Shown here: positions 1 to 7,534 of the stretch, piece by piece | Numbering within the stretch: position 1 is the stretch's first letter | Layout: every line of letters begins with the position of its first letter | Source: HRBIN23 sp046294495 | GTDB taxonomy: Bacteria; Chloroflexota; Dehalococcoidia; Lucifugimonadales; HRBIN23 | Direction of reading: 5' to 3' | Assembly: GCA_046294495.1 (NCBI GenBank) | Contig: JBKBKV010000015.1 | Span: 1-35,133 of the forward strand | Length of the DNA stretch: 35,133 bases | Position numbers and translations under genes: made by a program | Notes under the pieces: generated by a model | Database searches by the model: none | Seen by the model: the letters and a program-made list of their open reading frames with translations, nothing else | What the model was told of the DNA's origin: nothing

Positions 1-138
1 GATGATATCATTATCTGGGACCGAAGGCACGAATACAATAACATACGTCCGTTGGGATACCCCTCAAAGTTCCGCGTGAACAAGGTGCATGAGTTTATCC
101 TGATATTTCAGAAGTCGAAACACATTATGCGCCGCTGA
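1..138 (+). CDS. DNA methyltransferase, C-terminal fragment (cut by window start)
   Basis: The reading frame is open from base 1 to a TGA at 136-138 and gives 45 residues. It contains IIIWDRRHEYNNIRPLGYP and then FRVNKVHEFILIFQKSK. An aromatic/Arg-rich stretch followed by a 'VHE-ILIF-K' strand is typical of the C-terminal part of amino-methylating DNA methyltransferases of restriction-modification systems. The catalytic and SAM motifs would lie upstream of the window. The stop overlaps the start of the next reading frame (TGATG at 136-140), the translational coupling expected between a methylase and its restriction enzyme. Whether this methylase is intact upstream cannot be judged here. Confidence 0.6.
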   Translation, partial: DDIIIWDRRHEYNNIRPLGYPSKFRVNKVHEFILIFQKSKHIMRR

Positions 139-676
139 TGAATATATATGGATATTTGGATAGTGATGTCCCTTATGTGTTGGGCTTGCTAGTTGCCAGA
201 GGTGAAATTATTTCCAATCCTAGCCCCCGCATCTTCAAGAACTACTATCGCCCTGCGCAACCTCACCCGTCTTACCAATGAGAAGACGCATTTCACCACC
301 TTTGGGGTGCCTCTTATTTTGCTCGGGCAGGATGTTCCAAAAGATGTCAAGAGGGAGTTTATACGGGGCTTTGCCGACATAGCAGGGAATGTCCGACCTT
401 GTCCTTGTGGAATGCAAACTTCGCCCCATCACCTTGCGTGACCTCTCCCAGACCCTGGGGTATGCGCGGGTGGCCCTTCCGTGGGCAGCTTATCTCTTCT
501 CGCAGGGGGGTGTCTCCTCTTTAGTGCAGGCTCTCCTGACCACCTATGGCCGATGGGATATCCTGGACTATTACCACCAGCACGGGCACCAACCCCGTCG
601 CTTGACGCTCGCCCGCTGGGACGCTGGGACACACGCGCCCGATGCTGCCTGGGTGCTTCCGCCGGGTGCCCTCTAA
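138..676 (+). pseudogene. Decayed restriction endonuclease gene (three reading frames)
   Basis: Three consecutive fragments in different frames read like pieces of one nuclease gene. Frame one (138-281) starts MNIYGYLDSDVPYVLGLLVA and stops after 47 residues. A second frame is open to 441, and from about 250 it reads RNLTRLTNEKTHFTTFGVP, then DVPKDVKREFIRGFADIAG at about 325-385; this resembles a LAGLIDADG-like fold. A third frame (389-676) starts MSDLVLVECKLRPITLRDLS and contains a VECK strand that fits the E-x-K part of a PD-(D/E)xK nuclease core, ending ...AWVLPPGAL. Frame changes near 195-220 and 385-389, probably with internal deletions, break the gene. Start and partner are shared with the upstream methylase. 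Assigning the last fragment to the same gene is an inference; it could be a neighbouring gene fused by deletion. Confidence 0.55.
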
Positions 677-679
677 CCC

Positions 680-1459
680 CTACCTCCCCACATAGGCTGG
701 CTTGCGCTTCTCCACCCAGGCGCGGGGGCCTTCACGGGCGTCGTGGCTCTGGTTCACGATGTAGCGCAGGCTCTCCCCCAGCCGCCAGGCGTGGTCAAAG
801 GGCATCTCGGCGCTGCGCACCGCTATCTCCTTAGTGGCCCACACCGCCAGGGGAGCGTTCTCCAACAGATTGTTGGCCAGGGCTACGGCCTCCTCCATCA
901 ACCGCTCCCGGGGCACAATGCGATGCACCATGCCTATGCGCACCGCCTCGGAGGCGGGGATGATGTCCCCTGTTAAGAGCACGGGCAGGGCGTTGCTCAG
1001 GCCGATGGCCCGCACCAGGCGAATGGTGCCGATCACCGTGCACAGCCCTCGTTTCACCTCAGGGAAGCCGAAACCCGCCTCCGGCACCGCTAGGCGGAAG
1101 TCGCACGCCAGAGCCAGGGTGCAGGCGATGCCCAGGCAGTAGCCGTTGATGGCGGCGATGACGGGCTTGTAGTGGTGCAGGTCCGTCTCCAGGGCACCGT
1201 AGCCCTCCAGCCCCCAGAAGGCGTCCCACTGTTGGTCAGGGGATGTCTGGGCCACCTCCTTCACATCTACCCCGGCCGAAAAGGCGCGGTCGCCCGCCCC
1301 AGTAACGACGGCCACCCACGACTCCTTGTCCTGGCGGAAGTCTAGGAAGGCGTCCCGCAGGCCTCGGCGCACAGCGCTGTTGATGGCGTTGAGGGCTTCG
1401 GGGCGGTTCAGGGTAATGAGGGCTATGCGCCCTCGCTTCTGGTAGTCCACCACGGGCAT
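680..1459 (-). CDS. Enoyl-CoA hydratase/isomerase (crotonase) family protein, atypical active site
   Basis: 259 residues, the usual crotonase length. Crotonases bind acyl-CoA and stabilise an enolate in an oxyanion hole. The fold is clear: ITLNRPEALNAI near residue 15, AFSAGVDVKE near 59-68, and a second loop GYCLGIACTLALACD at 107-120. Glu134 (in FPEVKRG) matches the first catalytic Glu of rat hydratase. The second Glu position is Pro159 (in NALPVLLTGD), and the Gly-Gly-Gly of the oxyanion loop is Gly-Ile-Ala. Ordinary enoyl-CoA hydration is therefore doubtful; isomerase, dienoyl-CoA isomerase or hydrolase-type chemistry is as likely. The ATG at 1459 has AGGAGGA just upstream. It follows the amidase by 13 bases, so the two are probably co-transcribed. 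Confidence 0.85.
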   Translation of the reverse strand: MPVVDYQKRGRIALITLNRPEALNAINSAVRRGLRDAFLDFRQDKESWVAVVTGAGDRAFSAGVDVKEVAQTSPDQQWDAFWGLEGYGALETDLHHYKPVIAAINGYCLGIACTLALACDFRLAVPEAGFGFPEVKRGLCTVIGTIRLVRAIGLSNALPVLLTGDIIPASEAVRIGMVHRIVPRERLMEEAVALANNLLENAPLAVWATKEIAVRSAEMPFDHAWRLGESLRYIVNQSHDAREGPRAWVEKRKPAYVGR

Positions 1460-1472
1460 GGCTTCCTCCTTA

Positions 1473-2891
1473 CTAGGAGATAGGGGGTCTCTTGTCGGTC
1501 CAGGGGCGGGCCTGCTCCAGGGCGCGGGCGGCCCGTAGGAGGAGAGGCTCGCTAAGAGGCTTTCCTACGATATGCAGACCCACCGGCAGGCCGTCCACGA
1601 ACCCGCAGGGAACCGAGGCGGCGGCGAAGCCGGCCAGGTTGATGGGGTAGGTGAAAGGCAAGAAGCCCAGCCAGGGGTGCACCGGGCGGCCGGCGATGCT
1701 CTGTGGAGGTTGGCCGTGGGGGAAGGCTACGATGGGCATCGTGGGGCTTACCAGCAGGTCATACTTCTCAAAGATATCCTCCAGGGCAGAGATGAAGCGG
1801 GTGCGCACCTGCAGAGCGCGGGAGTATTCCTTGGCGGTAACCTGGCGCCCGTTCTGGAGCACATCCCTTGCGTAGGGGGTGAGGAGAATACGCCTGGATG
1901 GGTCGTCCCACACTATGTCGCCCAGGTTGGCGTAGGTATCGGCGCCCACTATGGTGATGAAGGCATCCAGGGTCTCCTCCAGGGCGATGGGGGGATCCTC
2001 TACGATGGCCCCCAGTTCGGCCAGGGCCAGGGCGGCGCGCCTGCACGCCTCCCGCACCGCTGGCTCTACCGGGGCGTAGCCGTAGTCGGGTGTCCAGGCG
2101 ATGCGCAGCCCTCGCACCCCCTTCTCTGTCTCCGCCAGGTAATCGGGCACTGGGGCACGCAGGGAGGAGGGGTCTCGTGGGTCGCGCCCCGCCAGGACTT
2201 GAAGGAGAAGGGCGGAATCTCGCACATCCAGGGTCATGGGGCCTACCTGGGAGAAGAGGGGCCACCCTCCGATACCCCCGTATCTGGGGATGCGCCCCTG
2301 GGTTGGCTTGATGCCGAAGACCCCGCAGAAGGCGCAGGGGATGCGCACCGAGCCGCCCCCGTCGCTTCCTATATGGAGGGGGGCGAGGCCAGCGGCGGCC
2401 GCTGCCCCTGCGCCCCCGCTGGAGCCTCCGGCTGTGCGCTGGGGATCCCAGGGGTTTCGGCACGGCTCCCCCAGGCGGTTCTCGGTGGAACCCAGGAGTC
2501 CAAACTCAGGGGTGTTGGTCTTCCCCAGGATAATGGCCCCCGCCTTCCGCACCCGCTCCACATACACGGAGTCTTCCTGGGGGACGAAGTCCTTGAAGAT
2601 AAGGGAGCCGCTGGTGGTGCGGATGCCTTTGGTGTAGAAAAGGTCTTTGACGGTGATAGGGATGCCGTGGAGAAGGCCCAGGGGTTTGCCCTGCATTACA
2701 GCCTCCTCCGCCTCTCGGGCTTGTGCCAGGGCCACCTCGTGGGTTACGGTGAGGAAGGCGTTGAGGCGGGCGTTGAGGCGGTCAATGCGCTCCAGGAAGT
2801 GGCGGGCTACCTCCACTGGGGAGACCTGTCGGCGGGCGATGAGTTCGCGGATTCGCCAGCCTGGGAGCCAGGTAAAGTCTTGGTTGGGCAT
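1473..2891 (-). CDS. Amidase (amidase-signature family)
   Basis: 472 residues, the full length of an amidase-signature hydrolase, which cleaves amide C-N bonds with a Ser-cisSer-Lys triad. The triad is visible: Lys82 in ITVKDLF, the cis-Ser in GGSSGG at 155-160, and the nucleophile Ser181 in SDGGGSVRIP. The start at 2891 has AAGGAGGG in front. GatA is in the same family, but there is no gatB or gatC nearby and the neighbour is a crotonase, so a catabolic amidase is more likely than the tRNA-Gln amidotransferase subunit. The substrate is unknown. It is the first gene of a two-gene unit. The 149 bases between it and the HNH gene (2892-3040) hold no further gene I can recognise. Confidence 0.88.
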   Translation of the reverse strand: MPNQDFTWLPGWRIRELIARRQVSPVEVARHFLERIDRLNARLNAFLTVTHEVALAQAREAEEAVMQGKPLGLLHGIPITVKDLFYTKGIRTTSGSLIFKDFVPQEDSVYVERVRKAGAIILGKTNTPEFGLLGSTENRLGEPCRNPWDPQRTAGGSSGGAGAAAAAGLAPLHIGSDGGGSVRIPCAFCGVFGIKPTQGRIPRYGGIGGWPLFSQVGPMTLDVRDSALLLQVLAGRDPRDPSSLRAPVPDYLAETEKGVRGLRIAWTPDYGYAPVEPAVREACRRAALALAELGAIVEDPPIALEETLDAFITIVGADTYANLGDIVWDDPSRRILLTPYARDVLQNGRQVTAKEYSRALQVRTRFISALEDIFEKYDLLVSPTMPIVAFPHGQPPQSIAGRPVHPWLGFLPFTYPINLAGFAAASVPCGFVDGLPVGLHIVGKPLSEPLLLRAARALEQARPWTDKRPPIS

Positions 2892-3040
2892 GTGGCCCTC
2901 CTTCTCAAGGGTGTATGGTTCTTTTGTCCAAAGGATACCACACCCGGAGAGGGGGGATTAGTGCATAGGGAGGGTGAGGATAGCCCTTTAGGGCGGGGTC
3001 AGCCCTGGCGCGTGGGCGGCGGTGGCGGTATGCAGAGCTA

Positions 3041-3628
3041 CTAAGAGCGCTTGTCGGGCCTCGGTATGTGATGATTGATTTTGTGGCTGTTATACAAGTC
3101 AAAAATTTGCTGGCAAAACCTGATCATCCGTTCATCGTTTAGTGCAACGGCACGCCGGTATAGCCGGATAAAGAACCTCTTTCCTGCTTCCGTCTGCGAA
3201 TAGTTCTTCTTGAGAAGGTTGTGCTCAGAACAGAGGGTTTGGCCGTTCTCTACATCGTTTGTGCCACCCTTGTCTATTGGCTGAATGTGGTCTGCAACAA
3301 TTTCAATGCCCTCTTTTGGTCCACGATTGCAAACGGTGCAGCGGTAGCCGTCTCTCTGGAAGATAGCCTCTTTCACTTGCCGGGGAAAATCCGGTAGTTC
3401 GTGTCTTGTTGCGCGCTCTGGTTCATAGCGGTAGAACCCTTTTCGCACTTTGATTAAAACGCCCTCCTGGTAAAGGCGCCTCACCTCCCTCCATGGGTCA
3501 AGGCAAGGGCGTCCGTGCACCCTTTCATACTCCTGTTGCACCCAAACAGCAACATCCCCTTGCCGAACATCTTGTCCTGGGTGAGCCGAAAAATACGCCA
3601 GAATAAGGTCTCGGACTGTCCTTGTCAT
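3041..3628 (-). CDS. HNH restriction endonuclease
   Basis: 195 residues. Residues 1-70 look like a winged-helix DNA-binding domain (VRDLILAYFSAHPG, then a basic strand LIKVRKGFYRYEP). An HNH nuclease core follows: zinc Cys pairs CTVC (97-100) and Cys133/His136, catalytic Asp113-His114 in VADHIQPIDKGG, Asn128 in VENGQTLC and the last His in SEHN. It starts four bases inside the end of the methyltransferase gene (ATGA at 3625-3628), the usual coupling of a type II pair, so it is most likely the cognate restriction enzyme. Base composition is clearly more AT-rich than the flanking genes, suggesting acquisition. Specificity cannot be read from the sequence. Confidence 0.85.
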   Translation of the reverse strand: MTRTVRDLILAYFSAHPGQDVRQGDVAVWVQQEYERVHGRPCLDPWREVRRLYQEGVLIKVRKGFYRYEPERATRHELPDFPRQVKEAIFQRDGYRCTVCNRGPKEGIEIVADHIQPIDKGGTNDVENGQTLCSEHNLLKKNYSQTEAGKRFFIRLYRRAVALNDERMIRFCQQIFDLYNSHKINHHIPRPDKRS

Positions 3629-4407
3629 ACCCCGAGCTGCATAGGCACCTGCAGGTGTTTCCCCTCTTTCAGGAGCCTGCGTTTGGCTATTTCGCAGTAT
3701 TTTGGGTCTATCTCTACACCTATCCCCTTTCGCCCGGTTTCAAGGCATGCCAGAAGGGTAGTGCCGCTTCCCAGGAATGGGTCTAGCACAAGGTCGCCAA
3801 CATAACTGAAGAGTTTGATGCATCTTTTGGGAAGCTCTAGCGGGAATGGGCTAGGGTGCTGGACGCGTTTCTTGCTTTCCCCCTGGAAAGACCATACACC
3901 GTTCGTCCATTCTATGAATTCATCCCGTGTAATGTCAGAATCGCCACTATGCTGTTTTTTCCAGCATTTCTTATAAAAAATGGCTATCATTTCCACAGGT
4001 GCTATAACGAAAGGCGCGCTTGCACTTTGCCACGACCCCCAAGCGGTCCGTCGCGAAATGTTTTGCTCATTCCAAACTATGGAGGCGTGATAACGCCACC
4101 CTATATCTTTAGCAATGGTTACAATATCTGCGTAGACGCTCTGCTGGCCACCCTTATTCTTATCCAACGGGATGTTGAGACAAAAGCGACCATCATCTTT
4201 CACAAGTCTGTAGCATTTGCTTAGCCATTGCCTGGTGAAATCAAGGTATGCTTCATAAGATATGCGGTCATCGTAGGCTCCATAATGGATATCCACATTG
4301 TAGGGCGGTGAGGTAACGACTAGATCCACAGAATTTTCAGGAACCTCATCCGAAGAGAGGAAATCTGAATTCAGTATGACAACATCTCCCAACCTAAAAT
4401 ACTCCAT
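3625..4407 (-). CDS. DNA methyltransferase, beta class (N4-cytosine or N6-adenine)
   Basis: 260 residues from the ATG at 4407, chosen because GAGG lies eight bases upstream and MEYFRLGDV is a normal start; an in-frame start at 4470 would add 21 unlikely residues. Catalytic motif IV TSPPYN is at 32-37 and the SAM-binding motif I DPFLGSGTT at 209-217. This order (IV before I) defines the beta class. The enzyme would protect host DNA against the HNH nuclease encoded just after it. The gene is AT-rich compared with the amidase and ogt around it. TSPPY occurs in both m4C and m6A enzymes, so the modified base is left open. Confidence 0.9.
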   Translation of the reverse strand: MEYFRLGDVVILNSDFLSSDEVPENSVDLVVTSPPYNVDIHYGAYDDRISYEAYLDFTRQWLSKCYRLVKDDGRFCLNIPLDKNKGGQQSVYADIVTIAKDIGWRYHASIVWNEQNISRRTAWGSWQSASAPFVIAPVEMIAIFYKKCWKKQHSGDSDITRDEFIEWTNGVWSFQGESKKRVQHPSPFPLELPKRCIKLFSYVGDLVLDPFLGSGTTLLACLETGRKGIGVEIDPKYCEIAKRRLLKEGKHLQVPMQLGV

Positions 4408-4477
4408 ATCATTTACCTCAGAAATGTTGCATAATAGTAGATGGGCGCCGCGCCCTCCACAGGGAGCCATAACTATT

Positions 4478-4999
4478 CTACAGGGAGGCTTGACACCCCT
4501 TCCACCCCTCTAGCGCCAGCAGGCGCGCCTTCATATCCAACCCACCCCCGTAACCGTGCAGACCCCCGTCGCTCCCCAGCACCCGGTGGCACGGCACCAG
4601 GATGGGCAAGGGGTTGCGTGCCATGGCCTGCCCCGCCGCACGGGCCGCCCCTGGGCGCCCCACCTCTCGCGCCAACCATGCGTAAGTGCGCACCTGCCCC
4701 CGAGGGATGCGCCGACACGCCTCCCACGCCCGGCGGAAGAAGGGCGGGGCATCTTCTATTATATCCACCTGGAGATCGTCCAGGCTTATGGGATCACCCT
4801 CCAGGTAGGCGGACAGACGCTCCCGCAACTGGGCTAGGGCGCTGGCGTCCCGCCGTGCCCCGGCAAGCCAACGCCATACCTTCTGCAGGGCCTCCTGGGC
4901 GGTGGGACAGGGCAGAGAGAGGGCGCATATGCCCCTGGGCGAAGCCACTGCGGCCACCCACCCCCACGCCGTCTCAAACAGGTCGTAGCAGGTATCCAT
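4478..4999 (-). CDS. ogt: Methylated-DNA--protein-cysteine methyltransferase
   Basis: 173 residues. It repairs O6-alkylguanine by moving the alkyl group to its own cysteine (a suicide reaction). The active site is PCHRV with Cys137, inside LPILVPCHRVLGSDGG. It is followed by the substrate-loop Gly residues and the helix DMKARLLALEG. The DNA-binding helix RAAGQAMARNP (120-130) carries the Arg that flips the base. The N-terminal 80 residues are the weakly conserved ribonuclease-like domain. The start is only three bases after the stop of the transglutaminase-like gene, so it appears to ride at the end of the moxR operon. About 70 bases separate it from the methyltransferase gene; they hold a GC-rich inverted repeat at 4442-4454 and no clear U-tract. 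Confidence 0.93.
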   Translation of the reverse strand: MDTCYDLFETAWGWVAAVASPRGICALSLPCPTAQEALQKVWRWLAGARRDASALAQLRERLSAYLEGDPISLDDLQVDIIEDAPPFFRRAWEACRRIPRGQVRTYAWLAREVGRPGAARAAGQAMARNPLPILVPCHRVLGSDGGLHGYGGGLDMKARLLALEGWKGCQASL

Positions 5000-5002
5000 C
5001 CC

Positions 5003-7534
5003 TTACCTCCGCAACACCTTCTTCCACAGGGCGCGGCGGGTGTGGTGCCAGGCCCTGCGCAGGCGCTCCTGCTCCTGTGGTGGGATGGCCTTGCGCCCAT
5101 AGCGGGAGCGGGCGAAGGTGTGGGCAATGAAGGCGATGTCCCCTTCAGCCTCGGGTGCCAGGTATCCAAGGCGCTGGGCGAACTCGGAGGGGGTCTGGTG
5201 AGGCTCCAAAGGCACCCCAGCCAGGCTACCCAGCCACGACATGCGTCGGAAGATGTCCTCCACCCGCGTTGCCGAGGCGACGGTGCGCTGGTAAGCCAGC
5301 CACAGGGCAAGGGCCATAAGGGCCAGGGTGCCAACGCTGGTCAACAGGGAGAGGCTCCAGGGGCGCATATGCCCCGCTCCACCGCCGACACCCCCACCCG
5401 CTGCCTCGCCGAGGAAGATATCGTCCTCGGGGAAAAACTCCTCTTCCCCCGCGCCAACGGCCACATCGCCAGAACCCACTTCGGGGAGAGGCCCCCTAGG
5501 CGGGGGCTGACGCCCCGGGGTCGGCTCAAAGTCTATCCACCCGTAGCCTGGGAAGTAGACCTGCGTCCAGGCGTGGCTGTCCCGGTCGCGCACCACATAT
5601 GACTTCTTCTCGCGGTCCAGGGTGCCTGGGGCGTAGCCGGCCACTACCCGCGCCGGGATTCCCACCGCCCGGAGGAGCACAGCCATAGCCGAGCCAAAGT
5701 AGTCGCTATACCCCTTCCTGGAGACGAACAGGAAGTAATCTACCCCGTCGGCGCCGAAGGGGGGCGCCTCAACTGTAAGGGTGTAGGTGTAGGTGTGGAG
5801 GTAGTCCTGAATGGCAACGGCCTTGTCGTAGGGGTTGTCCGCGTCTTTTGTCAACTGCTGGGCCAGTTCCCGCACGCGGGCGGGAAGGGTGTCGGGCAAC
5901 TGCAGATAGCGGTCTGTTATCCAGGAGGGGTAATCGGTGCCTGCCTGGCGCAGGTCGTCCTCTGTGGCAATGGAGACGGCGGAGGTAATCTGGTAGCGGA
6001 AGCCGGCGGAAAGCCTGTCCTTGCTCTGCACTGCCAGGATGTCTGGAGGTGAGGGGTGGCGACGGGTTACCACCAGCCCCCTCAGAATGTCCAGGCGCAG
6101 GAGGGCTTGCTCCAGGGCGGTGCGGTAGCCCTCTCCTGGCGGTATCTCTACCTCCCGGCGCGCCCCCGGCCCACTCCCCAGAAAGAGGCGGGTGACCAGA
6201 ACATCCTCCGGGAGAGCGTTCAGCAGGTTGTCCACGGGGTCGCCTTGCAGGCGGGCGAAGCGCAAACGCATCAGGCGCTCCCGCGCCTCCTGCAGGTCGG
6301 GGGGTAACTCGGGCTGGCGAACACCCTCGGCCAGGAATAGGGTAAAGGACTTGGGGGCTGCCACCTCTATCTGGGCGGGGAGGCTCGCCTGCAGTGGCAA
6401 CTCGGTGGCGAAGAGGTTTGTTGTGGGGAAGGCCAGGGTAATCTCTTGGGTCATCTCCTGGCGACCCAGGGAGGGCTTAGCAACAGCGTCGGGGGAAACC
6501 CACCCCAAGTCACGCACCTCGGTAGGTTCTGTAAGCCACCCCTGGGGGGTGTAGAGGGTGTAAATGCGGGCTACCCAGTAGGAGGGGCGCAAGGCGGCGG
6601 CATAGAAGAGAGGCTCGTCGCTCAGGGTGATAGGCCCCTGGAAGGGGAGCACCAGCCCGAAGGAACGGAAGGGCACCGCCTTCCGAGCGGGGAGCCCCGA
6701 GAACATGCGGTTGAACTCGTTCTCTATGCGGTCAACGGGGGAGCGCACCTCATCCCAGGCGCGGCGCAGGGGCGCGGCGGTGGGTGCTCGCAAGGGAAGG
6801 GTGGCCGTTACAATGAGCACCAGCACCGTTAGCCAAAGGGAGTCGTTCAGGGCCAGCCACTCCTGGGCCGCCGACACTTGCACCCCCACCTGTGCCCACG
6901 CCTGGCGCTGACGCAGGATGTGCAGGCGCGACGCTAGGAGCATGGCAAAGAAAAGGTAGATGTAGAAATAGATGAAGAAGTCGGAGGGGAGGTAACTGAG
7001 GTTGGTAAGAAGCGCCAGGGCACTGGGTAGCACAGCCAGCCAAACATTCTGCAGGCGAAAGGCAGACCAGGCACATACCCAGCCCAGCAACCATCCCACT
7101 GCGGTGAGGGCTACAGCGAAGGGCAGGGTGTCGGTGCTGATACCTCCCGTGCGGAAGGCCTTCCAGAAGGCGGCCAGACGCAGGTTCACCTCGGCCACCT
7201 GGGTAGGCAATCCCTGGGCTTCTGTCAAGGTGCTGGAGAGCCAGTAGGTAATGATTGCCCCCAGTAGGAGGCCCACCGGCTGAAGGAGCCACCCGTTCAC
7301 CCGCACCTTGTCCAACAGCCAAGCACTTACCACCGCCAGGAAGACCACCAGGGCCAGGTTGGGGGTGTCGGCCCACTGGGCGCGGTCTACGCTCCATACC
7401 ACCGCCAGCAGAGAAAGGAGCACCAGCAGGGCAGTGGGCCAGCCGGTGCGGGGTGCAACGGCCTGGTAGGACCTTTCCACTCCCCGAAGCCACCAAGGGC
7501 GGGCGACGACTATCTCACCTCCTGCAACGCTCAT
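5003..7534 (-). CDS. Membrane transglutaminase-like protein (TgpA/DUF3488-DUF4129 type), catalytic Cys replaced by Ser
   Basis: 843 residues from the ATG at 7534, which overlaps the DUF58 stop (ATGA 7531-7534); a longer frame upstream lies inside that gene. About six membrane helices fill residues 30-270. An extracytoplasmic region and a transglutaminase core follow at about 560-680, then a last helix (LLTSVGTLALMALALWLAY) and a cytoplasmic DUF4129-like tail. In the core His654 (DSHAWTQVYF) and Asp668 (GWIDFEPTPG) are present. The expected Cys in G-Y-C-D-Y-F is Ser610 (AGC at 5705-5707). It may be an inactive or serine-based variant that binds peptides or wall material. Gene order moxR-DUF58-tgpA is a conserved arrangement. 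Confidence 0.88.
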   Translation of the reverse strand: MSVAGGEIVVARPWWLRGVERSYQAVAPRTGWPTALLVLLSLLAVVWSVDRAQWADTPNLALVVFLAVVSAWLLDKVRVNGWLLQPVGLLLGAIITYWLSSTLTEAQGLPTQVAEVNLRLAAFWKAFRTGGISTDTLPFAVALTAVGWLLGWVCAWSAFRLQNVWLAVLPSALALLTNLSYLPSDFFIYFYIYLFFAMLLASRLHILRQRQAWAQVGVQVSAAQEWLALNDSLWLTVLVLIVTATLPLRAPTAAPLRRAWDEVRSPVDRIENEFNRMFSGLPARKAVPFRSFGLVLPFQGPITLSDEPLFYAAALRPSYWVARIYTLYTPQGWLTEPTEVRDLGWVSPDAVAKPSLGRQEMTQEITLAFPTTNLFATELPLQASLPAQIEVAAPKSFTLFLAEGVRQPELPPDLQEARERLMRLRFARLQGDPVDNLLNALPEDVLVTRLFLGSGPGARREVEIPPGEGYRTALEQALLRLDILRGLVVTRRHPSPPDILAVQSKDRLSAGFRYQITSAVSIATEDDLRQAGTDYPSWITDRYLQLPDTLPARVRELAQQLTKDADNPYDKAVAIQDYLHTYTYTLTVEAPPFGADGVDYFLFVSRKGYSDYFGSAMAVLLRAVGIPARVVAGYAPGTLDREKKSYVVRDRDSHAWTQVYFPGYGWIDFEPTPGRQPPPRGPLPEVGSGDVAVGAGEEEFFPEDDIFLGEAAGGGVGGGAGHMRPWSLSLLTSVGTLALMALALWLAYQRTVASATRVEDIFRRMSWLGSLAGVPLEPHQTPSEFAQRLGYLAPEAEGDIAFIAHTFARSRYGRKAIPPQEQERLRRAWHHTRRALWKKVLRR

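Noticed and set aside
1572..3044. 490-codon open frame on the plus strand opposite the amidase
   Set aside because: It mirrors the GC-rich amidase codons, has no family motif and overlaps several genes; a shadow frame.
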